Source: a virus
Reading direction: 5' to 3' (one strand)
IMG/VR virus record: IMGVR_UViG_3300034101_004588
Coordinates: 146,957-210,956 of that record
Length of the DNA: 64,000 nt
The notes below the pieces were generated by a model, which had not been told where the DNA came from, did no database searches, and was given only the letters and a program-made list of their open reading frames with translations. Numbering within the stretch: position 1 is the first letter of the stretch; each line of letters opens with the position of its first letter. This document shows, piece after piece, positions 21,231-30,239 of this stretch. The position numbers and the translations under genes were made by a program.

Positions 21231-22814
21231 TTATCTGCTAATCTCTTCCCAGTCCAAGGAACCATATACATCATCTCCATCACCATTAGATGCCATAACA
21301 AGTGATAATTCAAAAGGAGTACCCGTTAATCCGTTTCGTTCTAGTTGAAACTTAAAAATAGCTTCTTTAAGAATGTCTATTTGTCCTTTAGCAAAGTTAT
21401 TAGTAATAAAATAACCACTTGCTAAAATTCTTCCTTCTGAAATCCCTGTGCCTGTTAAATTATATTCAACAGCACTATCTACTCCTGCACTCAACCATGT
21501 TCCTCCCGTTGTAGTAGTATTTGATCTTATCTGCCAATTGTATACACCATCACTTGAACCTATAACAGAAATTGCTGTAGGTACTACAATAGCATCTAGA
21601 CTGTCTGTTCTCAATTTTAAAGAGACAACAGGGTAGTAAGTTCCTGCTGTGGTTAATTCTTTTCCTCCTCCTGTGATTGCAGTTCCCACGGCTTGTTGCA
21701 ACCCTCTAAGTTCATACCCTCCTTCTGAAATTACACTGGAACATATTTGTTTCAATGTATTAGAGCCATTTGTGGCTGCTTTGTTGACGATCTCATATCT
21801 CAGAGGCAATGAAGCTGTGGTGATGTAAGTTGAATCGATAAGATTAGCATGATGGAATGAATGACAAACAATAAACTGACCATTAATTACAAATCCTGTT
21901 CTTGCTGTTCCTACACCAAGCCATTCAATATCCATCCAAAAAATTTGAGCCTTGGTTATATCTAAAACTATACCAGAGGCTCCAGTTCCATCCAATTTGT
22001 CTCCGTTCCAATTAGATCGAAGAACTACGGTATCCACAACGGAACCTGATATAAAAGATCTTTTAACCAGACCAATATTATCATCATCTAACTGGAAATA
22101 AAATCCATTTTGACTTCCGAAATACCCCACTCTTTGTCTTAAATTTGTGGTAGAAGAAGCCATGACAAAAGTATTCATGACTAGCAAAGACTTGCCTGGT
22201 TGATAAGCAAATACTTTTGTTGTTTCTCTAATTGCACTAGCTCCTGACGCATTGGTGACATTTAACTGCATCAATCCCTGTGATGCGTTGAATGAAACTG
22301 AACCTCCATTTGCTGATAATGTAGCCCAAAGATTATTATCTTTGTAACGATGTGAAGAATCAAACAAAGTCATAGGGGTAGACATTCTCAATCTTCCAAA
22401 AGCATCAAGCTGTGTTGGTTCTGGTCTTGTTATACTTGTTACGGTATTTGTAACTTTAACATTTAAAGAAGATGTTGGTGCAAAAACTGTAGCAAAATTT
22501 CCATCTTTATCACCAATGGTAATATCATCAACAGATGATTCTAAATCTTGGGATAAAACTCTTAATGCATTTAATCCATCAGATGTTGTTACATCGGCTC
22601 TTAAATTTGAATTCCAATCTTTGATTTCGACTGCACCTATATCAACATTTCCAGCAGATAGTGAAATAGTTAAATCATCAAAATTTGTTATATAAGACGC
22701 CTGTGCAAACAAATCACGATTTGCATTGTTTCCTACTTCTACCCAAGAATTGTTGTATCCGACATTACAATTTATAGGAGCAGATGAAACTGTATTTACT
22801 AAACTATATGACAT
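21231..22814 (-). CDS. virion structural protein, probably tail fibre or appendage, 527 aa
   Basis: Starts at ATG 22812-22814 (MSYSLVNTVSSAPINCNVGY), overlapping the upstream stop. Beta-rich throughout; the segment DAFGRLRMSTPMTLFDSSHRY at about residue 142 (first 20 residues quoted in part) is a signature of large marine-phage virion proteins. Asn/Ser/Thr content and length fit a trimeric appendage. Confidence 0.6.
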   Translation of the reverse strand: MSYSLVNTVSSAPINCNVGYNNSWVEVGNNANRDLFAQASYITNFDDLTISLSAGNVDIGAVEIKDWNSNLRADVTTSDGLNALRVLSQDLESSVDDITIGDKDGNFATVFAPTSSLNVKVTNTVTSITRPEPTQLDAFGRLRMSTPMTLFDSSHRYKDNNLWATLSANGGSVSFNASQGLMQLNVTNASGASAIRETTKVFAYQPGKSLLVMNTFVMASSTTNLRQRVGYFGSQNGFYFQLDDDNIGLVKRSFISGSVVDTVVLRSNWNGDKLDGTGASGIVLDITKAQIFWMDIEWLGVGTARTGFVINGQFIVCHSFHHANLIDSTYITTASLPLRYEIVNKAATNGSNTLKQICSSVISEGGYELRGLQQAVGTAITGGGKELTTAGTYYPVVSLKLRTDSLDAIVVPTAISVIGSSDGVYNWQIRSNTTTTGGTWLSAGVDSAVEYNLTGTGISEGRILASGYFITNNFAKGQIDILKEAIFKFQLERNGLTGTPFELSLVMASNGDGDDVYGSLDWEEISR

Positions 22815-23056
22815 CAATCATACTTAGTTTTAAAGGGTTCCATTATTTTTAAAAATTCAGTATTAAAACTTTCTCCTATGGCTTTGTCATATTTATTAAT
22901 GCGTTTACGCAACATTTTTACCCAACCCGTATTATTAGTTTTTTCTGCTCTTTTTAAATGTTTAAAAGCTATTTTTTTCTTTGCTCTCCAGAAATTTTTC
23001 TTTTCTGATTTGTTTAATTTTTTAGGAGCTGTGCTTCTTTGAGTAAGTTTTGACAT
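22814..23056 (-). CDS. small basic helical protein, 80 aa
   Basis: Starts MSKLTQRSTAPKKLNKSEKK; Lys/Arg-rich helix with aromatic positions (NFWRAKKKIAFKHLKRAEK). Its stop overlaps the start of the virion gene downstream. Could bind nucleic acid or act as a virion cofactor; not recognised. Confidence 0.6.
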   Translation of the reverse strand: MSKLTQRSTAPKKLNKSEKKNFWRAKKKIAFKHLKRAEKTNNTGWVKMLRKRINKYDKAIGESFNTEFLKIMEPFKTKYD

Positions 23057-23068
23057 TTAATCTACTTA

Positions 23069-23425
23069 TCAAAGTTTTCCTCCATGGCGATGGGTTGCTT
23101 TTTCACCTAACATTTTTGCCCATACTTCTCTGACTTCTTCTCTTAATTTATCTGCTGAAGGTTCTTTAATAGCTCCTGTTCTAAATCCAGAACAGGTTAA
23201 GTAATTTAACAATCGCCTAATACGATAAGGATCTGTTTTATCCTTTTCAAAATATTCTCTCATACGCTGCACGCATTCAGGTCCATGTTGAGCCCATTTG
23301 CCTTTTAACCATAATCTCAATTTTTGCCATTCAGGGTCATCAACAACAACTTGAATGTTCATTCCTTTAACCTTTTGAGCCAATTCTTGTACACGAGAAT
23401 TTAAATTCGCAATTTCTTGTTTCAT
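23069..23425 (-). CDS. unknown helical protein, 118 aa
   Basis: N-terminal coiled coil (MKQEIANLNSRVQELAQKVK), then WQKLRLWLKGKWAQHGPECV and a basic C-terminus. Its start overlaps the stop of 23425-23628. No domain recognised. Confidence 0.6.
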   Translation of the reverse strand: MKQEIANLNSRVQELAQKVKGMNIQVVVDDPEWQKLRLWLKGKWAQHGPECVQRMREYFEKDKTDPYRIRRLLNYLTCSGFRTGAIKEPSADKLREEVREVWAKMLGEKATHRHGGKL

Positions 23426-23628
23426 TAATTTATTTTCTTTTCTAGATTTAAACGACTTTGCATAATCAAAAAATTCTTTTCAATAATGTTCAATTGTTCA
23501 TCTGCGTTTTCTTCTTCTAAGTCTTCGCAAGTCTTAATAAATTGTTTAAGCTGTTTAGACAAATCTTTTAATTGATCGTTTAACCATAAAAAGTTTTTAA
23601 TTTTTAAGTTAGGTGTTTTATATTTCAC
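23425..23628 (-). CDS. small coiled-coil protein, 67 aa
   Basis: Almost entirely heptad-like (LNDQLKDLSKQLKQFIKTCE). Overlaps the next gene by one base. May oligomerise with the coiled-coil product of 23069-23425. Function unknown. Confidence 0.55.
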   Translation of the reverse strand: MKYKTPNLKIKNFLWLNDQLKDLSKQLKQFIKTCEDLEEENADEQLNIIEKNFLIMQSRLNLEKKIN

Positions 23629-23666
23629 CCTATTAATATAAAAAAAATAATGAAGAAGTTCAACTA

Positions 23667-23873
23667 TTATTTTTTCTTAAATACTGGAACAGAAGGTGGG
23701 CAACAAGTTAAAAATATCATACCCCAAAAAATTCCCAACCCAAAAGCCATAAATCCAAAAACTGACAACAATACAGTCCATATACAAGCAATATTACCTA
23801 TTATACCGTAATGTATACTTCCTCCTGCTACAACACCTAATAATAAAACCAATGTCGAATAGATTGTCTTCAC
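23667..23873 (-). CDS. small two-helix membrane protein, 68 aa
   Basis: Two hydrophobic segments (about residues 5-24 and 27-57, Gly/Phe-rich) and a short basic end PVFKKK. Holin-like size, but other small membrane proteins here look alike, so no role is assigned. Confidence 0.6.
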   Translation of the reverse strand: MKTIYSTLVLLLGVVAGGSIHYGIIGNIACIWTVLLSVFGFMAFGLGIFWGMIFLTCCPPSVPVFKKK

Positions 23874-23922
23874 ATCTTATTAAATTATTTAGGGGTTTAA
23901 ACCATCAATTTGATTTTTTTTA

Positions 23923-24222
23923 TTAGCGAGACAATTCTTGATCTAAATCAATTTTTTGAAATTCTAACTGGTTGGCTGCTTTTGATAAGATTATTTGAAT
24001 CTCATTTAAAATTTGAGGCAATTCTTCAAAAGGTGTTTGTGTTTGTTGATGGACAAATTCAGCTGCAGTTTCTGTTTCTTTGGCTATTGATTTTAATCCA
24101 AGCAATAAAGAATCTAAATCTTTTTGCAAATTTTTTAAATTTTCAAATGAATATGTTTGTTCGTTAATCTGATTTAGATCTTTATATATGTTTTTTAAAA
24201 TGTTTAAATCTTTGATGAGCAT
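23923..24222 (-). CDS. coiled-coil protein, 99 aa
   Basis: Heptad pattern along most of its length (LKDLNILKNIYKDLNQINEQ). First gene of the minus unit 23667-24222. Upstream is CTAAATATATTTATC, which reads as late-type octamers on both strands and faces the divergent fibre gene at 24255. Confidence 0.6.
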   Translation of the reverse strand: MLIKDLNILKNIYKDLNQINEQTYSFENLKNLQKDLDSLLLGLKSIAKETETAAEFVHQQTQTPFEELPQILNEIQIILSKAANQLEFQKIDLDQELSR

Positions 24223-24237
24223 GATAAATATATTTAG
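24223..24237. promoter_or_regulatory. bidirectional late-promoter-like element
   Basis: GATAAATATATTTAG: GATAAATA on the plus strand and CTAAATAT on the minus strand share the same 15 nt, between divergent genes 23923-24222 and 24255-24665. This suits a shared late promoter, though the plus-strand start is 25 nt away. Confidence 0.4.
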
Positions 24238-24254
24238 TTTAAAAATACATTTTT

Positions 24255-24665
24255 ATGAATTTACAATACAACTTACAACCAACTAGCTTTGTTTCAAACA
24301 TTTCCTGTTTAAATGGTTTAACCGTGAATGGTACATTATCAACTACTGGAAATTTATATACGAATCTTCCAATAATATTATCCCAATCTCCTTTAACCTA
24401 CACATTTTCTTTATCAGATAAAGGAAAATTATATGGATCGATTGGGTCTGTGGTTTATATACCTAATGACAACACGACCAATTTTGAAATAGGTACACAG
24501 ATAGCAATAGCTCAATTTAGTACAACAATTTTAACAATTTCTGCAGAACAAAACGTAATCGTAAGAAGTACTGAAAATAGACGAAATTTAAGAACACAAA
24601 ATTCTATGGCGGTTATAATAAAAATAAACCCTAATGATTGGTTTTTATTTGGTGATCTGTTATGA
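24255..24665 (+). CDS. fibre-like virion protein, 136 aa
   Basis: Starts MNLQYNLQPTSFVSNISCLN; beta-rich, Asn/Thr/Ser-rich, with GLTVNGTLSTTGNLY typical of phage fibre repeats. Ends with ATGA overlap to the lectin-domain gene. Probably a small appendage protein or the base of the following adhesin. Confidence 0.6.
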   Translation: MNLQYNLQPTSFVSNISCLNGLTVNGTLSTTGNLYTNLPIILSQSPLTYTFSLSDKGKLYGSIGSVVYIPNDNTTNFEIGTQIAIAQFSTTILTISAEQNVIVRSTENRRNLRTQNSMAVIIKINPNDWFLFGDLL

Positions 24666-25462
24666 ATCTATGTTTTTTTTCAGCTGCAGCAGGTGGCTTT
24701 GATATTAAAAAAATTTCAAATATTGTAATGTGGATTGATGCTTCGGATCCTAATGCATTATATACAGAAAGTATAAACGGAACCTTAGTAGAACCAAACA
24801 GTGCAATAGGTTTGGTTTTAGATAAATCTGGTAATCAATTTAATTTAACTCAAAGCCTTTCAGTTAACAGACCTATAAGAAGAGAAAATGTTCAAAATTC
24901 TTTAGGAGTAATAGAATTTAATACACAAGATTACATCAAATTTCTTACAAGCCCTTCTCTTTTATTTGACGATTCTCAATGGTCTGTGTTTACAGTTTAT
25001 AAATTTTTATCTGCTTCAGAGTTTAATTGTATATTAGAATTAGGAAGACCGAGACATTCAGGATCTTTTTTCGGATTTTCATTTACTCCAAGTAATAGTG
25101 TTCGTTCATCAGTTGCAGCAAGATCTAATACTAGTAGAGGAGGTCTTTTGAATATAACTTTAGGTACTAGTTTAAATACGTCTTCTTTTGAAGTACAAAG
25201 TTTTGTATGGAACAGAACTAATGCTACTTTAGCAACTAACCGATATTTAGAAGGTTCATCAACTATAGTTAGCGGGAATGTACAAACCCCAACAACACAA
25301 CAAATAATTTTAGGTAGTGGTTATAGTTCAGGGGTTATACCGTTTCCAGATCTTGGAACAAATATACAAATTGCAGAAATAATTATTATTAAAAGAAATG
25401 TTTCTCCGGGTGAAAGAACCGCTATAGAAGAATATTTAAATAGAAAATGGAATTTATATTAA
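24662..25462 (+). CDS. concanavalin/LamG-fold adhesin, 266 aa
   Basis: Residues about 15-30 read IKKISNIVMWIDASDPNAL, then LDKSGNQFNLTQ, FTVYKFLSASEF and the C-terminal AEIIIIKRNVSPGERTAIEE. This ordered set is the jelly-roll LamG/concanavalin A-like domain common in Bacteroidota and phage tail adhesins. Translated after 24255-24665 by ATGA coupling. Likely recognises host glycans. Confidence 0.75.
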   Translation: MNLCFFSAAAGGFDIKKISNIVMWIDASDPNALYTESINGTLVEPNSAIGLVLDKSGNQFNLTQSLSVNRPIRRENVQNSLGVIEFNTQDYIKFLTSPSLLFDDSQWSVFTVYKFLSASEFNCILELGRPRHSGSFFGFSFTPSNSVRSSVAARSNTSRGGLLNITLGTSLNTSSFEVQSFVWNRTNATLATNRYLEGSSTIVSGNVQTPTTQQIILGSGYSSGVIPFPDLGTNIQIAEIIIIKRNVSPGERTAIEEYLNRKWNLY

Positions 25463-25734
25463 ATGGATTTTGCTTTCTTTTGTAAATGTTGTTCATAGGC
25501 AGAAGCTAATTTTGGATTAGTTTCTACCATCCATTCTCTGAAAGATTTATTAGAATTTGTTTCTTTTTGTTTTGTTTTGGATTCTTGAGATTGATTCTCA
25601 AGCTCTTGTAATTTATTTAAATAAGATTTTAATTCTTGTAAATCTCTTTCATCATACGTTCCGGTAAATCTTTTATTGTTTACAAAACCGACATATCCTT
25701 GACCTGGAATCAATTTGTAAGAATATTTTAACAT
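25459..25734 (-). CDS. unknown small protein, 91 aa
   Basis: Starts MLKYSYKLIPGQGYVGFVNN; short beta-rich head, then a coiled coil and a Lys-rich end. Directly follows 25735-27012 on the minus strand (stop and start adjacent), so it belongs to that operon. Converges with the adhesin gene. Confidence 0.6.
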   Translation of the reverse strand: MLKYSYKLIPGQGYVGFVNNKRFTGTYDERDLQELKSYLNKLQELENQSQESKTKQKETNSNKSFREWMVETNPKLASAYEQHLQKKAKSI

Positions 25735-27012
25735 TTATTGTGCTCGTTGATCTGCTCTAGCTGCGGATCCCATATCATTTAAAGTGTCGTCTATTAATTT
25801 TGCCCAATACTTGTAAGTTTGACTCTTTTTACTATTTTTCATAATAGAATCTTCCCATAAAACAGCTTCCCAATTTTCTTTATTTTGTTCTGCTAATTCC
25901 ATGGCTTGAGCCATTCTTTTGTTAATACTTTCGTAATCTGTGTCTGCAAATAGATATAACAATTTACGCAATCTTGAATTCATGTCTTCATCTGCTGCAT
26001 CTGGAGCTCTAACATTAATATATGTATGTTGTAATTCTGCTGGTAATTCTGTGTAATCTTTTGAATATATCTTTTTTCTAGTATCTATATAAGCTCTTTT
26101 TACTCTATAAGATGTAAAGTTTGTAAAATCTGAAGGACCTGCATTACGAGTAACTTGATAAATTTGCTCGTCTTCTGTAAGAGGACGATAAACAAATAAT
26201 TTTTCCAATCCTTTTAACTTTGGTTGCCATTCTTGAGAAATAACCATATTCCAATCACCAACTCTTTCACGATTGTTCAACGCATTAGTTAATCTAAATT
26301 TACCATCTCTTTGAGCGTGAATAACTATAACGTGGTTGTCATCAGATACTGGTAAGGTTTCATCATACACAAAATAAACACTGGCACTAGTATCACCGGA
26401 TCCAAATCTATAACTGTAAAATAAACTTCTTTCTATAGGATAAGAAATACACCATCCGTAGTATTTGCTGATATCTTTGCTTTCGTTTTTGGCTTCTTCT
26501 TCTTTTTCTTTTGATAGAAAACGTTTAAATAAAATACAAGAATTGGGATCTTTACCAAAATAAACATGAATTCCATTTTTCGGATCTTTGTATATTTCTT
26601 CAGCTCCGGTTTCTCCTTCTGCCATTTCAACTTTAGATGCTGCTTTTTCTGCCGGGTCTCTAAATTGATGGACTATTTTTTCTAGATCAGACCAATTATA
26701 AAATTCTACTTGAAGAGGTTGTTTTTTTAAATTTTCAAAACGGCGAACATCTTTTTGATTTCTTTCATCCGGTTTAATATCTCCACTATCTATATATTGT
26801 TGAACTAGTTCTTTAATACGATTAGATGTATTGTTGGCTGTTTTAAGTTGATCAAATCTTTGTAAGGTTGCTCGAATAGCTGTTTCTTCTACAAATGCTC
26901 CTGCTTGTGGTTTTAATCTTTTAATTTGTTGATTGAGAAACCCTTCACTGTATTCGTTCAAAATAATACCTCCATACACTTGTTCCAATAAAATTTGATC
27001 TTTGGTTCTCAT
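25735..27012 (-). CDS. head-cargo family protein with KDQILLE leader, 425 aa
   Basis: Starts MRTKDQILLEQVYGGIILNE. LLE at residues 8-10 is the predicted cleavage site. The mature part has an N-terminal helical domain and, around residues 180-270, a domain with YYGWCISYPI, SLFYSYRFG, ASVYFVYDE and HVIVIHAQRDG, an arrangement I have seen in large-phage proteins without known function. Largest single-domain member of the family here. Confidence 0.65.
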   Translation of the reverse strand: MRTKDQILLEQVYGGIILNEYSEGFLNQQIKRLKPQAGAFVEETAIRATLQRFDQLKTANNTSNRIKELVQQYIDSGDIKPDERNQKDVRRFENLKKQPLQVEFYNWSDLEKIVHQFRDPAEKAASKVEMAEGETGAEEIYKDPKNGIHVYFGKDPNSCILFKRFLSKEKEEEAKNESKDISKYYGWCISYPIERSLFYSYRFGSGDTSASVYFVYDETLPVSDDNHVIVIHAQRDGKFRLTNALNNRERVGDWNMVISQEWQPKLKGLEKLFVYRPLTEDEQIYQVTRNAGPSDFTNFTSYRVKRAYIDTRKKIYSKDYTELPAELQHTYINVRAPDAADEDMNSRLRKLLYLFADTDYESINKRMAQAMELAEQNKENWEAVLWEDSIMKNSKKSQTYKYWAKLIDDTLNDMGSAARADQRAQ

Positions 27013-27024
27013 CTATTTTAATAT

Positions 27025-27471
27025 TTACCAGTTTTGTTCATAATATTCTGCTCTGGTTAAAGATGGAGAACCTAATATATTTTCTATTCTTGAAACTACT
27101 TCTTCATCATCAATATTACAAGGACCTCCTACATGCCAATTATATTCTTCTCTTGGTATGCGTTTTTCTCTATAGACATATATTGTAACTATTAATCCGT
27201 CTTCAAACTGTATTACCCATCTAGCTAAAACCTTATCGTCTTCTGTATAAATTGGTTTACCAAATTTATCTATCAATTGTTTGTGTGTTGTTTTTACGTA
27301 TCCTTTTAAACAAGTACCAGATATTTCTATATCATTGCTATTAATTTTTTTTATCTTATAGCGATTTGAAAAGGATCTCAAAGCTTGAACTTTATTTAAA
27401 TCTGCTTCTAAAAGAGATGCATAAACATTTTTTAAGGTTTTAAATTTTTTGGGTATATTACTTTTATTCAT
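27025..27471 (-). CDS. head-cargo family protein, 148 aa
   Basis: Around residues 20-34 reads LLEADLNKVQALRSF: the LxE site followed by the family NKxxALxSF motif, here shifted about 15 residues from the start. Then the shared domain: FGKPIYT, WVIQFEDGLIVTI, and a C-terminal VVSRIENIL. It has the same WxIxFxDG domain as the units of 46170-48326, showing that the two blocks are related. Confidence 0.65.
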   Translation of the reverse strand: MNKSNIPKKFKTLKNVYASLLEADLNKVQALRSFSNRYKIKKINSNDIEISGTCLKGYVKTTHKQLIDKFGKPIYTEDDKVLARWVIQFEDGLIVTIYVYREKRIPREEYNWHVGGPCNIDDEEVVSRIENILGSPSLTRAEYYEQNW

Positions 27472-27472
27472 A

Positions 27473-27871
27473 TTAATACGAATTCCACATTTTTAACCAT
27501 TTATCATAATTTGGTTCTATTTTTCCGTCTATTACCAATTCTCTTAATACCACTTCTGCAACTTTGAAAAGGTGAGAAGTTGGAGGTATTTCTGCATCCA
27601 AACTAGTATATTCACTGTCTGAAAATCTTTTTAAACTTATTAATTCCATTTCTGGTTCTTCTAGAGCCCACTCAAACGTATACCTTGCTTCGTAATGGTC
27701 GTCTTTAGCAATAAAACTTAATATATAAATTTTATTGTCTTTATCATAATCTTCGTTTTCTATTATAAAATCCCTGCCAGGTCCTAAGTCTTTATCAAAA
27801 TCCATAAATTTTTTTAAACCTTGAATCTTATCATATTGAGATTCTAAAAGTATTTGATCCTTGGTTTTCAT
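27473..27871 (-). CDS. head-cargo family protein, 132 aa
   Basis: Starts MKTKDQILLESQYDKIQGLK. The mature part carries KDDHYEARYTFEWALEEPEM and LISLKRFSD, closely similar to 27887-28303, so the two are recent duplicates. CCTAAATA (27878-27885, minus) lies 6 nt upstream. Confidence 0.65.
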   Translation of the reverse strand: MKTKDQILLESQYDKIQGLKKFMDFDKDLGPGRDFIIENEDYDKDNKIYILSFIAKDDHYEARYTFEWALEEPEMELISLKRFSDSEYTSLDAEIPPTSHLFKVAEVVLRELVIDGKIEPNYDKWLKMWNSY

Positions 27872-27886
27872 TTTTATTATTTAGGT

Positions 27887-28303
27887 TCAATAATCTGGTT
27901 TCCAAAAATGAGGCGGTATTTCTGGTTCCAGTTTACCTGCATCTACCAAGGCTTCTATCTTTTCTTCTGCGTCTATAAAAAGTTTTGAACCAGGTGTTAT
28001 TTCTGCTTCTAGATAATCATAATTTTCATCTGCATATCTTTTTAAACTCAAAAGTTTTATAATATGATCTGGATTCCAACCTTCGTATTTCCACCAAAAA
28101 TTATATCTTGCTTCATAATAATCATCTTTAGCTTTAAAGGATACCACATAAATTTTTGCTTGATAATTCGGAAATTCTGTGTCTTTATATAATATTTGAA
28201 AATGAGAAGGGTCTCCTAAATCCGATTCTCTTTCGGCAAACTTTTTAAGAGCTAAAATTTTATCTGTAGCTTCTCTTAATAATTGTAAATCCTTTTTATT
28301 CAT
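27887..28303 (-). CDS. head-cargo family protein, paralogue of 27473-27871, 138 aa
   Basis: Start at ATG 28301-28303 (MNKKDLQLLREATDKILALK), overlapping the upstream stop by ATGA. LLRE gives an LxE site. Shares YVVSFKAKDDYYEARYNFWW and LLSLKRYAD with its neighbour. The domain is not recognised beyond the family. Confidence 0.65.
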   Translation of the reverse strand: MNKKDLQLLREATDKILALKKFAERESDLGDPSHFQILYKDTEFPNYQAKIYVVSFKAKDDYYEARYNFWWKYEGWNPDHIIKLLSLKRYADENYDYLEAEITPGSKLFIDAEEKIEALVDAGKLEPEIPPHFWKPDY

Positions 28304-28788
28304 GGACCATACCACCTAGTTGATGCTGTGAAATAATCTAAAAAGTCATTGTAATCAGGTTCATTATAAAATGTTGTCAAATAATCATAAGCTTTACTTC
28401 CTAATTCTTCTGTTAAATCTTCAGACCAATTTTTTTTAAATTTTTCATAACCGCCATAATTTTCTAAAGTATCTTTGGTTGCTTTATCGTACAAAGCTTG
28501 GTGTAAGAATCCTTCATACTCTTGTTGTATTTCTCGAGAAGACAAATGGTCATAATAAAAATCTACATTTATTGGATTTAATTCTATATTTCTTTTTACA
28601 TGGTCTAGATATTCTGGTAAAATAGACATATACAATTCTCTGGGAACACCCATGGAAGAGTTTTCATATTCGTCTATGGTTAGTTTTTTAACATGATCTA
28701 AAACATTAAGCTCTTTATTGGCAAATTGTTTAAACGCTTGTATCTTGTCGTATTGAGCTTCTAAAAGTATTTGGTCTTTATATTTCAT
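28300..28788 (-). CDS. head-cargo family protein, 162 aa
   Basis: Starts MKYKDQILLEAQYDKIQAFK, with QFANKE following; leader and KxxAFKQF motif both present. The remainder is helical and acidic (YGGYEKFKKNWSEDLTEELG). Start overlaps the upstream stop by one base (TAATG). Confidence 0.65.
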   Translation of the reverse strand: MKYKDQILLEAQYDKIQAFKQFANKELNVLDHVKKLTIDEYENSSMGVPRELYMSILPEYLDHVKRNIELNPINVDFYYDHLSSREIQQEYEGFLHQALYDKATKDTLENYGGYEKFKKNWSEDLTEELGSKAYDYLTTFYNEPDYNDFLDYFTASTRWYGP

Positions 28789-29129
28789 TAAACAAATAAT
28801 TCTACAACATCTTTAATATCTGGAATTATCATTTCTATATCATCTTGGTCTATCTCTTTTCCTTCTTTATCATAAAGAGGAGTTTCTAAATATTTTTGCG
28901 AAGATACCCAGTTTCTATAAAAATTATCAAATTCTGGTGTAGATAAAAATCCAGCAAATGTTTGTATAGCAGAATTTAATTTATCTATATGTTCATTGTA
29001 CTTGCTAATCATAAGACCGGCTTCTCGGCGATCTTTTTCATCTTTAGAAAAAGATTTTAGTCCTTGAATTTTTAGATTAGTTATTTCTTCTGCAGCTTCT
29101 TGTAATAATTGTAAATCTTTTTTTGTCAT
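28788..29129 (-). CDS. head-cargo family protein, 113 aa
   Basis: Starts MTKKDLQLLQEAAEEITNLK, then IQGLKSFSKDEKD. LLQE supplies the LxE site. Helical mature part with no motif. ATGA overlap with 29126-29446. Confidence 0.62.
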   Translation of the reverse strand: MTKKDLQLLQEAAEEITNLKIQGLKSFSKDEKDRREAGLMISKYNEHIDKLNSAIQTFAGFLSTPEFDNFYRNWVSSQKYLETPLYDKEGKEIDQDDIEMIIPDIKDVVELFV

Positions 29130-29446
29130 AATTGTTCACTTGCATAAATGCCTAATTTTTTGTGAGCTTCATCTCTGTTTAAGAAATGCCATTTGTTGTT
29201 AGTTGGGTGTATAAAAGCGAATCCTTCTTCAGGTTTTCCTTTATCATACCATTTATCGGCTTCTTCATCACTAGGAATACGACCTAATTTTTTAGGAAGA
29301 TATTCGTCAAATATTTCTCGAAAAACAAAACCATGACCCATGCGAGTTTTATCATGGAATATTTTTCCGTATACTTTAATAGCGGGGTAAAGCTTAATGC
29401 CTCCACGAGCTTCAAAAATCAGACAAATATAATATGTATTAAACAT
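29126..29446 (-). CDS. unknown protein, 106 aa
   Basis: No family leader: starts MFNTYYICLIFEARGGIKLY. Contains GFVFREIFDEYLPKKLG and GFAFIHPTNNKWHFLNRDEA. A perfect minus-strand TATAAATA (29453-29460) lies 6 nt upstream, making this the head of the late unit 25459-29446. Confidence 0.65.
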   Translation of the reverse strand: MFNTYYICLIFEARGGIKLYPAIKVYGKIFHDKTRMGHGFVFREIFDEYLPKKLGRIPSDEEADKWYDKGKPEEGFAFIHPTNNKWHFLNRDEAHKKLGIYASEQL

Positions 29447-29452
29447 ATCATA

Positions 29453-29460
29453 TATTTATA
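29453..29460 (-). promoter_or_regulatory. T4-like late promoter octamer TATAAATA
   Basis: Perfect octamer 6 nt before the ATG of 29126-29446. Upstream of a tightly overlapped chain of six or seven cargo genes, so it probably drives them all. Confidence 0.55.
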
Positions 29461-29476
29461 GAAACCAGGTGGTATT

Positions 29477-29995
29477 CTAAAATACTTGCTGCAAAAACTC
29501 TGCTACTTCTTTATCTTTAATAGATTGTCCTTCATGCAGAATCTCACAAACAACCTTATACATATCAAAAGCCTTGCGTTCAAAAAACTTTGTTGCCTCT
29601 TCATATCCTAGAGTCTCAATCCAACAATTCATTTGTGGGTATTGAGGAGCAGCATGGAAGATACATCCATTATGAAAATTACCAATCCAACACAAAAGAA
29701 AGATTGCTCCTTTGACACCTTTTTCTTTAACCATGTATTCAAAGAATACAGCTCGTTCTTCTGGGTCTTTACCTACATACCGATTGAGCTTGGTAATATA
29801 AGAACCGTCTAAAAAGATAATCGAACGGCCTTTAGAAAGAACATGATCCTTTAAAACGGAAACATTATTATCATTCATATAGACCTTACGAATAGTAGGC
29901 CATTTAACATTAACCCCTCTAGAGGAAAAAATAGACGAACCTATCAAAGGTTGTCGATTCATTGACACTTTTTTATTTTGACGAAGATCTATCAT
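29477..29995 (-). CDS. unknown protein, 172 aa
   Basis: Starts MIDLRQNKKVSMNRQPLIGS; mixed alpha/beta, two Cys-containing strands (IFLLCWIGNFHNGCIFHAAP). Its leader has TTTCCCACCAATTTAATC (about 30015-30030), the early-type motif, unlike the late octamers of its neighbours. Not recognised. Confidence 0.65.
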   Translation of the reverse strand: MIDLRQNKKVSMNRQPLIGSSIFSSRGVNVKWPTIRKVYMNDNNVSVLKDHVLSKGRSIIFLDGSYITKLNRYVGKDPEERAVFFEYMVKEKGVKGAIFLLCWIGNFHNGCIFHAAPQYPQMNCWIETLGYEEATKFFERKAFDMYKVVCEILHEGQSIKDKEVAEFLQQVF

Positions 29996-30036
29996 GTTTA
30001 AAATGATAGATTAAATTGGTGGGAAATACAAGAATA

Positions 30037-30216
30037 TTATTCGGTTTTATATCTTTCTTTAATCCATTTAGATTTGAATTTTAAAGTCCAGTCGATCAAG
30101 GCTCGAGGAAATCCAATATCGTAACCCACTTTTTCTGACTCATACCATTTGTGTTTATTGATCTCTTCTTTCATAGCCAAGAATTCTCGGTAAAGGCTAG
30201 TTTTTTCTATATTCAC
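30037..30216 (-). CDS. small conserved-looking protein, 59 aa
   Basis: GTG start at 30214-30216 is supported by GATAAATA 13 nt upstream (30230-30237, minus); an internal ATG lies at 30172-30174. The core HKWYESEKVGYDIGFPRAL with WTLKFKSKWIKER is a short bacterial/phage domain of unknown function. Confidence 0.6.
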   Translation of the reverse strand: MNIEKTSLYREFLAMKEEINKHKWYESEKVGYDIGFPRALIDWTLKFKSKWIKERYKTE

Positions 30217-30239
30217 TCTATCTATTAATATTTATCATT